Below are positions 6,701-12,838 of a DNA stretch of 18,731 bases, piece after piece. How positions within the stretch are numbered: the first letter of the stretch is position 1; every line of letters begins with the position of its first letter. Source of the stretch: Bacteroidota bacterium (GTDB lineage Bacteria > Bacteroidota > Ignavibacteria > UBA10030 > UBA8401). The position numbers were made by a program, and so were the translations under genes. Below the pieces are notes generated by a model. The model ran no database searches, was not told where the DNA came from, and saw only the letters and a program-made list of their open reading frames with translations. The stretch spans positions 1 through 18,731 of the forward strand of contig JAVBYA010000078.1 in assembly GCA_030824295.1 (NCBI GenBank), given 5' to 3'.

Positions 6701-8515
6701 GAGGTCTGCATTCTCTCCCTGGAGCGAATGCCCGGCGGTGGAGGCCCAAGTGAATGCTACAGCGGAATTATCCTCATCGAACACTGTGGCCGTCAGCAGC
6801 AGCGTATCGCCCGGCGCTGCCTGCTTCGGCAATGTAAAGGACGGAAGCGGCTCAGCATTCACACGGTATTTGATGGTCTGTGTGAAGGTGGAGTTCGACG
6901 TGTTCGTCCTGTCGTTCGCCGTCAGCGAGAGGGAGTAGATCCCCGCTTTATCGTGTTTGATCTTGACGGCATCACCGCGGTTGGTACCAACGATGCCGGG
7001 ACCGTTCCACAGGAATTCGAGTTCATCATTGTCATTGTCCGCATCGTTCTCCACAACGAACGGTACCGCGGTGGAGCGGCCGAAGATCGTCCGGAAGTTC
7101 ACATCCACATACGGCTGCGCGTTGATGCGGACCCGCTTCTGTGCGGAGGCTTCGGTACAGGAGGAATTCGGCGCACCGTCGTTCACCGTGAGCGTCACAT
7201 CGTACGCGGTGGGGAGGAGACTGGACAGGGTCAATACTTTTTCGTCGCTGCGGAACTCGCCGTTCACGAACCATTGAAAGCGCAGCGGTGCGTTCTCCGG
7301 ATCGGCGGAGGATGCAGCAGAGAGTGTCACAAGCTCGCCCGGCGCGGCGATGAGTTTATCGGCGCTGATGACGGCGGTCGGAGCCGCGTTCACTGTGACC
7401 GGAACATCCTGCTGCCAGAATTTCGGGAAGTACACACCGCGTGTCGGGATGAAGAGTGCAACGGAATATTTCCCCGGTTTGCCGAAGACGATCTCGGCGG
7501 AATCCTTCTCTGCGACGGTCCGGCCGTAACTCCACATGGGCGCACTGCCGGAGAGATTCTTTTTTGCCGCTTCGGTGAGTGTAAAGAGCACATTGTAGCA
7601 GTCGCTGCCGGCAAGCTGCACAACATCGGTCTGCGGTTTCTGCGGCTGGCGGACGACCGTCGGTTTCAATTCCCACAGTACCGGGAACGGCATCCCTTTG
7701 ATCACTAGGTTGTTCACCTTGAGCGGCGAACCGGAAACGGTGAGTCCCCAGCTGTTCTTCATACCGTTCGCGAGCGGATCGACGAAGAATCCTTTCGCTG
7801 CCGGAAGTTTTGTATAGTTGCCGAACTCATCGCGGACGCCGACCATTACCTGCTCTTCGCCGGCCGAGGTGAGTCCGTTCAGTGCGCCTTCGGCGGGCTG
7901 ATAGGGACGGAGCTGCATCTCGGCAGTAGGTGCGACGCGGTAGAGACAGACGGAGAGATCGACGGCGATGACGGACCAGTCGTTGCGCGGTGCGGTGACG
8001 GAGACGGAATCCCCGACCTGGAGTTGGAAACTGTTCACATCATTCCCGTCCGCAGCACGCACGCGCAGGATCCATCCGTTCTTCGTCCCTGCTGCGAGCA
8101 TCGCAAACCGCTTCCAGCGGTTGAAGTACTGCTGTTCATCCAGCGTGGTGAGTTTCTCGTTCGGTTTCGCGGACCGGGCTACGACGGTCAGTCTGCCGTT
8201 GGCATACGTATATAAAGCGTCGAACGGGATCAGTTCAAAGGTGGTCTTCGTGTCGAGCGGACCGGTGATAATGTCCGCCACACCGCCGAGTCCGGCATCG
8301 AAGATATGCAGTGCAGCGGCAGCAGCTCCGGCCTCCGGTTTGATCCAGAAGTCGTACTGATGCGTGTTATCGCCGGTCTCTTTGACGAGTGCCTGATTCC
8401 CGGACACAGAGAGGAACACCTCCTGCGAAAAGAGCGGGGAAACAACGGCGAACAGCGCCAAAAAAAGCGTGCGAAGATACAGAGAGGAATGTCCGGTTCG
8501 TGAAGCAAACAGCAT
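3764..8515 (-). CDS. Large secreted protein with about twelve PKD-like domains
   Basis: A 1583-residue exported protein. It has an N-terminal signal peptide (basic start, hydrophobic TLFLALFAVVSPLF at 16-29, likely cleavage near residue 31). An unassigned N-terminal region runs to about residue 375. Twelve PKD/Ig-like beta-sandwich units of about 87 residues follow to about residue 1418, each introduced by a VN-x-x-P or IN-x-x-P linker. Typical PKD motifs WDFGDGT/WDFGDGI are clear near residues 675, 1023 and 1109, and WTFSDGS in a sixth unit. A non-repeated C-terminal region (1419-1583) ends in Met-Cys-Asp. No type IX sorting domain, membrane anchor or catalytic motif was recognised. PKD arrays usually act as extracellular spacers or adhesion modules. 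The ATG abuts the stop of the FecR-domain gene (TAA then ATG), implying coupling. The role is inferred: a cell-surface partner of that protein. Confidence 0.9.
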   Translation of the reverse strand: MLFASRTGHSSLYLRTLFLALFAVVSPLFSQEVFLSVSGNQALVKETGDNTHQYDFWIKPEAGAAAAALHIFDAGLGGVADIITGPLDTKTTFELIPFDALYTYANGRLTVVARSAKPNEKLTTLDEQQYFNRWKRFAMLAAGTKNGWILRVRAADGNDVNSFQLQVGDSVSVTAPRNDWSVIAVDLSVCLYRVAPTAEMQLRPYQPAEGALNGLTSAGEEQVMVGVRDEFGNYTKLPAAKGFFVDPLANGMKNSWGLTVSGSPLKVNNLVIKGMPFPVLWELKPTVVRQPQKPQTDVVQLAGSDCYNVLFTLTEAAKKNLSGSAPMWSYGRTVAEKDSAEIVFGKPGKYSVALFIPTRGVYFPKFWQQDVPVTVNAAPTAVISADKLIAAPGELVTLSAASSADPENAPLRFQWFVNGEFRSDEKVLTLSSLLPTAYDVTLTVNDGAPNSSCTEASAQKRVRINAQPYVDVNFRTIFGRSTAVPFVVENDADNDNDELEFLWNGPGIVGTNRGDAVKIKHDKAGIYSLSLTANDRTNTSNSTFTQTIKYRVNAEPLPSFTLPKQAAPGDTLLLTATVFDEDNSAVAFTWASTAGHSLQGENADLAFAQPGDYRVTLTADDGESVENSVQSVSRDIHINAPPIPVITADSRSTSARQKISAEKTTDADQKELVHSWDFGDGTSAVGRTVIHEYQQSGRYLITLTVDDRQRQTNSVQKVSHELVINRYPLAQFSIPTKWEPAKPLMVDGTRSSDPDGSVAEYTWYINGSEAAKGPNPSLVFNEPGDYAVALKVKDNSGFADAVGMKTLSIHINYPPVVRWKMVPEVAEPNVPVTFDATASSDKESKNLASARWTFSDGSTAEGLKVTKTFTRSGMITASVTVDDGGGYANSAQTLQKNVLVNASPIIVTKTLIRTNSRRVLLDASQSYDIDKHAVNFEWLLPDRTRVNKAAFTWDAPSGGVHFITVTANDGQGRKNSITRETVKILVNRPPVAVVDTLVYSCTGQTILFNGSLSYDPDGDAVSTKWDFGDGTTTTETNPAHTYRSPGYYTVKLLLDDGFAEQPTTATIPIIVEGSPVAYQTFADTTICVNVPLDFNGTRSVDPNGPIGSYTWDFGDGISSLGSKVSHAYTKPGIYYATLTVVGSGSGRCTKVSQVTSTVRVIEGPTANFAMPERVSIGELVNFDPALSKPNGRIISLRWKLGSDTVITYPALTQAQYRFRRAGTYDIELTINIQSSSTCNSATLTKKIIVNEPPVIVWNVPADAALGDQLVLDASRSSDNDGIIAQYDWKIDGRSVGSTPIITAANLPAGTHTVALTVTDNSGTSTRSVSKEASVRINSKPNPTFSLSEPLYENESVLLRPEQQKDADGDPLTFRWKVNDAAVTSDSIRLTAGRNIITLTADDGRGVRNSKDSVQKEYFVIAKPPLDIELPEHWIVGTELNANQLYGNGTVNFGLNVKVSPTWTPLTVGPQSATIVWTPKGLPLARYQWQLTVWDSLNFTERPAQQSIIWNPSNPTIILTAPPVNRPADAKVVYEWRKGNQPFGVGKVAEGQLVRGRNVFIVKAVDQEMQGAHSREIEIIVMCD

Positions 8516-10264
8516 TTATTCTACCCGATACGTTTTGGTTGCAACAACAATATTATCACTAATTGATTCAAATACCAGCGTCAATTGGACCCCTTTCCGG
8601 TGCGGCAGCGAGACCGCCCAGTTCCCCTGGGAATCGGTCTGCACCGTGGTGCGGGTCTCGCCGTGCGTGACGGTCACCTTCATGGAAGGATAGGCCGTTC
8701 CGTGCGCTGAGATCTCGGCGGTGGCCGGGCGGAGGACCGTTCCTTCTGCCGGACAATTCCAGTCGATCTTCGTTACGCGGAGCGTATCGATCGGAACGAT
8801 GGAGAGCAGGCGTTCGCGGCTGTTGCCGGACCGGTCCGTGGAGCGGAGGGTCAGCTGCTTCTCAGCACGTTCCACCGGTACGGTGAACGAGAATGCTCCG
8901 TTCCCATCAAGTCCTGTCGCTTTTCCATTCACCTGGAAGGCCGCATCCGCTTCGGTGCTGCCGGTGATCGTCAGACGCGCCAGCGCGGTATAGCGGCGGT
9001 CGGTCTCCCATCCGTCCACATAGATGGCGGGCGGGAGTTTATCCTCCACGCGCATCAGTTTATAGATGGGACTCTCCATGCCGCGCAGTCCGAACTTGTC
9101 CACCGCCGTCAGCCGGATGTGGACCAAGCCGAGCTCCACGTTGTCCAGACGGAGGTTCGTCTGCACCGGCGAATACACTTTCACACCGGTGTTGAACTCT
9201 TTGGAGCGGCACAGCTCCACTTTGTATCCGGTGCTGTTCGGCACGACGGTCCAGCGGAGTTGAAAATTATCTGCATAGATCACCGAGTCGATACCGTTCC
9301 ACACTAATTGGGGGGAAGGGAGGAGCGGAACAGGAGGGAGCGGGTCGCGTCCTTTTTCCACAATGGTCCCTTCGTTCATCTTCAGCTGTACCTTCCCTTT
9401 GTTCGCGCTCACGTCCATGGTGCCGTCGTAGTTGGAGAGTTTCACGCGGCGTTCTTCCACGGCGCTCGCCCAGAATTTCCCGGAACGGACCTGTGATTCG
9501 GAAGTGCCGGCCTGGAAGGTGAAGTTGTTCCGTTCCTTTGCGCTCTCCGTCAGCTTCGTCAGAAGGCTCCCTTTCACCAGCGCGATGTCGCGGCGGACGC
9601 TCTGGTCCAGCTTATCCATCTTCGATTCGCGGATGACGACCGTGGAGTTCGGATCGACCATCACTTCCACACCGTCCGTGAACGCCAGTTGTGCGGAGCT
9701 CGCATCACCGGTCCGCAGTCCGTCCGCCTGTGCCAGCTGGTCACCTTTCTTCGCCGACTTCCATTCACCGAGGAATCCTTTCCGTTTGTTCACATCGCCG
9801 TTCCGTTCAGCGATGAGCGCATCGATCTCCTCGTTCCGTTTCTGTTGGATCTCTTTGCGGATCAGTTCCAGCGACTGCAGGTAGAGTCCGCCGACGCGGG
9901 TCAGTTCGGCGATGCTGCCGGATTGGAGCTGCCGGTCGTACTCGGCGCTGTACTCGGCGGCGCGTTTCAGTTCTTCCGTGGCAAAGACCCGTGCACCCGC
10001 CTTCAGCAGTTTCGCAAAGGTGGTCCGTCCTTCGCGCACTTTGCCGTGGAGCGGTGAGAATTTCTTGATCTGATCGAGAGCGGCTTTGGAGAGGGTGAAG
10101 GAATTGGACGCTTCATCCCGTTCCGCAACGGAGAGGAGTACCGGCCAGGCAGCGGCATCGCCGGTCAGAGCGACGCTTTTCGCGTTCAGCTCTCCGGAAG
10201 AGAACGTGGTCTGCGCCGTGGCGGTCACCGCAAAGAGGATCAATACTATGAATAATCGGGTCAT
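8516..10264 (-). CDS. Secreted FecR-domain protein with Ig/FnIII-like C-terminal domains
   Basis: A 582-residue protein. It has a signal peptide at residues 1-17 (hydrophobic LFIVLILFAVTATA, Ala-Thr-Ala cleavage before Gln18). A charged helical region (about 60-165) includes the stretch IRKEIQQKRNEEIDALIAE. The FecR domain (about 173-300) has its usual pattern: GDQLAQADGLRTGDASSAQL, then DGVEVMVDPNSTVVI. A FnIII-like region follows (about 325-420: LRWTVVPNSTGYKVEL), and then two Ig-like modules (about 425-505 and 510-582). Unlike the iron-transport FecR anti-sigma regulator there is no cytoplasmic N-terminus or transmembrane helix, so it is probably periplasmic or surface exposed. The start overlaps the kinase stop (ATGA at 10261-10264 on the minus strand) and its stop touches the PKD gene start. 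A structural or ligand-sensing role for the upstream kinase is possible but unproven. Confidence 0.87.
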   Translation of the reverse strand: MTRLFIVLILFAVTATAQTTFSSGELNAKSVALTGDAAAWPVLLSVAERDEASNSFTLSKAALDQIKKFSPLHGKVREGRTTFAKLLKAGARVFATEELKRAAEYSAEYDRQLQSGSIAELTRVGGLYLQSLELIRKEIQQKRNEEIDALIAERNGDVNKRKGFLGEWKSAKKGDQLAQADGLRTGDASSAQLAFTDGVEVMVDPNSTVVIRESKMDKLDQSVRRDIALVKGSLLTKLTESAKERNNFTFQAGTSESQVRSGKFWASAVEERRVKLSNYDGTMDVSANKGKVQLKMNEGTIVEKGRDPLPPVPLLPSPQLVWNGIDSVIYADNFQLRWTVVPNSTGYKVELCRSKEFNTGVKVYSPVQTNLRLDNVELGLVHIRLTAVDKFGLRGMESPIYKLMRVEDKLPPAIYVDGWETDRRYTALARLTITGSTEADAAFQVNGKATGLDGNGAFSFTVPVERAEKQLTLRSTDRSGNSRERLLSIVPIDTLRVTKIDWNCPAEGTVLRPATAEISAHGTAYPSMKVTVTHGETRTTVQTDSQGNWAVSLPHRKGVQLTLVFESISDNIVVATKTYRVE

Positions 10265-12357
10265 ACGATCGGAATGGTTAAGGTGAACCGGCAGCCGAGT
10301 TCCGCACTGGATTCCAATGCGACCTCGCCTTTGTGGAACTTCATCACTTCTTTCACATGCGCCAGACCGAGTCCGGTGCCGATCTGCATTGCAGATTTCT
10401 TATTGGACGTTACCCGGAAGAATTTGGAGAAGAGCTTCTCCTGATCCTCAGCGGAAATGCCGTATCCATGGTCCGTGATGATGAACAGGATGGCGTCATC
10501 GGCCCGCTTCATCACGACCCCGATGGTCCGGTGTTCATCCCCGTATTTGATGGCGTTGGAGACCAGGTTCAGGAACGCTTCGCGCATCAGGTCCGGCGAG
10601 ACGGTCGTGACCGGAATGCCCTCCTCTGCAGTGAACGAAAGCTCGATGGATTTGGCCATCAGCTGCGGTTTCTGCGAATCGCACACCAGTTTCGCCGTCT
10701 GCACCAGATCGGTCGGTTCCCGGTGGTATTCCACGCTGCGCGATTCGAGGCGCTGCACATCCAGGAACCGGTTCACCAGCTGGTTCATCGTCCGGCTGCT
10801 CTCCTGGATGATGGTGATGTACTCCATCCGTTCCTTCACATCCATCTCCGGTTCATCCTTGATGAAGGAGGAGAAGCCCATGATGCTGTTGAGCGGATTC
10901 CGCAGCTCGTGCACGATGAAGTTCATCATCTCGGTCTTCATCTTATCGATGTTCCGTTCGTTCGTCAGGTCGTGCAGCACGATGAGCGAGCCGAGACGTT
11001 CCGCACCGCGCGCGATGGTCACATCGTGCAGGCGGTAGTATTGCAGTTCGTGCTCCGGCGGGGTGACCACGATCTCGGTCTGATGGAAATGGATGGCGTA
11101 CGGTCCGCTGATATCCTCGCGGAATGTCTCTTTGGTCCGTTCGATCAGTGCATGGCCGAGCAGTTCCTGTTTCGTACCGGCCGGTGCATGCTGTTCCAGC
11201 ATCAGTTTCACCTGCTGGAACCGTTCGTTCATGAATGAGAATCCGTCATTACCGTCCGTGATGCTGATGCCGTCCTCGCTGTGCGACAGGAAGAACTTGT
11301 TCTTCCATTCCTCAACGATGATCTTCTCCACATTGATGCGCTGGTACCGTTCCAGCACCGTGCGCATCGATTCCACCGTCTCTGCAACGGCGGCGATCTC
11401 GCGCAGCTGCGGCACGGAGACCGGCTGCGTGAAGTCGAGTGTCTTCAGCCGTTCCACATCCTGCACCAATTGCCGGACGGGCTGCGTGAGCTGACGGGAA
11501 AGGAACCACCCGAACACGAAGAGCGCCAGCGTGACGCTGACCACGACCACACTGGAATAGAGCAGCAGCGCCTGCACCGGCTGCAGGATGATCGCCGACG
11601 GGATGGCGATGAGCATGCTCATCGGAACGGAGGAGAAACGGGTGGAGAGTACTTTCCATTCCGTTCCGTTCAGCGATACATCGCGTATCACGTTCACATT
11701 GGACCGGGATTCCATCTCACCCGAGAGAATGAATTCTGCATTGCTGAAGACCGTTCCGGCCGCGCTGCCGACCTGAACAGCGAACGTTCCGCCGATGGGA
11801 AGCTGCTGCAGCTGATGCAGCATACTTTTCGTCTCGGCAAAGAGTGTCAACTGGAACCGGTTGTTGCCGATAGCGAATGACCGGCGGACACCAAAGAGAT
11901 ACGGCTGCGTTGCTTCGGCACCCGTCCACAGGATACTCACCGTGGAATCCTTGGTCGACGGCATCCACATCCCTTCCTGCGGAATGAATACGAATCCCGG
12001 CCGCGCGGAACTGGTCGCTGTGAACTCATCCGCCAGATCGGGGGAGGAAACAACGATCTGCACGATGGTCGTATCGAACGCGATCTGCTGGCGTATCAAT
12101 ACGCCGGCATCATTGGGGCGGGTCTGCAGGTTCCAGGAAAGGTATTGCGCAATGGTGATCCACTGGTCCAGCCGCTCATCGATGGAGCGGACAGCGAAAT
12201 GCTGCAGCTGCTGCACCACGGTCGTCCGTTCCTCCACGACCTGGCGCTCATAGCGCGGACGGATGATGAACCAGAGAACGGACATGGATACGACGGCAGC
12301 AAGCCCGGTCAGGACGAAGATGCGATGATGGAAAGAGAGTCGGTATCGTAGGGTCAT
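10261..12357 (-). CDS. Membrane sensor histidine kinase (sensor-HAMP-PAS-HisKA-HATPase)
   Basis: A 698-residue kinase. TM1 spans about residues 11-32, an extracytoplasmic sensor region 33-260 and TM2 about 261-285. A HAMP-like linker (about 286-338, RQLTQPVRQLVQDVERLKTLDF) and a PAS-like region (about 355-465) follow. The HisKA domain has phospho-accepting His483 in IVHELRNPLNS. The ATPase domain has all boxes: NLVSNAIKYG (N), DHGYGIS (G1), FSKFFRV (F) and GTGLGLAHV (G2). It should autophosphorylate in response to a periplasmic or membrane signal and pass phosphate to a response regulator, but none is encoded here. It is the first gene of the three-gene minus-strand operon. The start Met is the only one before TM1. 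No Shine-Dalgarno sequence precedes it; instead a TATAGT box lies 5 nt upstream. Confidence 0.95.
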   Translation of the reverse strand: MTLRYRLSFHHRIFVLTGLAAVVSMSVLWFIIRPRYERQVVEERTTVVQQLQHFAVRSIDERLDQWITIAQYLSWNLQTRPNDAGVLIRQQIAFDTTIVQIVVSSPDLADEFTATSSARPGFVFIPQEGMWMPSTKDSTVSILWTGAEATQPYLFGVRRSFAIGNNRFQLTLFAETKSMLHQLQQLPIGGTFAVQVGSAAGTVFSNAEFILSGEMESRSNVNVIRDVSLNGTEWKVLSTRFSSVPMSMLIAIPSAIILQPVQALLLYSSVVVVSVTLALFVFGWFLSRQLTQPVRQLVQDVERLKTLDFTQPVSVPQLREIAAVAETVESMRTVLERYQRINVEKIIVEEWKNKFFLSHSEDGISITDGNDGFSFMNERFQQVKLMLEQHAPAGTKQELLGHALIERTKETFREDISGPYAIHFHQTEIVVTPPEHELQYYRLHDVTIARGAERLGSLIVLHDLTNERNIDKMKTEMMNFIVHELRNPLNSIMGFSSFIKDEPEMDVKERMEYITIIQESSRTMNQLVNRFLDVQRLESRSVEYHREPTDLVQTAKLVCDSQKPQLMAKSIELSFTAEEGIPVTTVSPDLMREAFLNLVSNAIKYGDEHRTIGVVMKRADDAILFIITDHGYGISAEDQEKLFSKFFRVTSNKKSAMQIGTGLGLAHVKEVMKFHKGEVALESSAELGCRFTLTIPIV

Positions 12358-12362
12358 TCTAT

Positions 12363-12368
12363 ACTATA
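12363..12368 (-). promoter_or_regulatory. Candidate -10 box immediately before the kinase ATG
   Basis: Minus-strand TATAGT, 5 nt before the ATG at 12357. Transcription from it would start at or next to the start codon and give a leaderless message, which would fit the missing ribosome-binding site. The -35 region is poor (TTTTCT at 16 nt spacing), so this is tentative. Confidence 0.35.
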
Positions 12369-12405
12369 GTGAATTCAGGACCCAAGAAAATACAAAAAAA
12401 ACAAC

Positions 12406-12621
12406 CTAAATTTTAGGGGAAATGTGGTTCACTCTCCCGGAAATGACCGCTGCTCCGCCTCCAATCAGCATGGAAACGGTTCCGCTGACCTTTATAGCAC
12501 CGTTGCCGGTTTTTCCTACAGTAAGAAAACCTTGTAAATAGAGCGTAGTGCACGATTTGCCGGAATTTAGAAATGCTAATGAATTGAGGCAATCAACAAT
12601 GATGCACTCAATAATTGAACT
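12406..12621 (-). pseudogene. Remnant of a glycine-rich, beta-repeat protein gene
   Basis: Between in-frame stops at 12622-12624 and 12406-12408 (minus strand) there are 71 open codons. Translation gives a strikingly non-random segment with GFLTVGKTGNGAIKVSG followed by SMLIGGGAAVISGRV. This resembles the short beta-strand repeats of secreted beta-helix or T5SS/PEP-CTERM-associated repeat proteins. It has no ATG at its beginning (first Met is 22 codons from the stop), no ribosome-binding site, and is much shorter than such proteins. I read it as a decayed fragment, not an active gene. It accounts for part of the 481-bp AT-rich intergenic region 12358-12838, in which I otherwise see only promoter elements. 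Chance open frame is the alternative. Confidence 0.35.
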
Positions 12622-12705
12622 TTATCGCCCGAAATCTTGATACAATGAAAGTGAACAAAATCATCCTGTTTGAAACGGTCCGAATTCTTCACCCTATATT
12701 TCCAA

Positions 12706-12734
12706 TTGACTGGCCGGCAAAGATTTTTTACACT
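12706..12734 (+). promoter_or_regulatory. Sigma70-type promoter for the CheB-CheR operon
   Basis: TTGACT (12706-12711), a 17-nt spacer and TACACT (12729-12734). The predicted start is near 12741, leaving about 98 nt of leader. AAGGG at 12826-12830 is the ribosome-binding site, 8 nt before the ATG. Confidence 0.55.
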
Positions 12735-12838
12735 ATCGCTTAAAATATATGCACGGCAACGGTATGGTCACAGCAGAAGCGGGATCATAACATCCTGATC
12801 ACGGACGCACCGGGAAGAATGGAATAAGGGCAGCACTC

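Noticed and set aside
10333..11238. 301-codon plus-strand open frame
   Set aside because: It is antisense to the histidine kinase catalytic domain, which carries all expected motifs.
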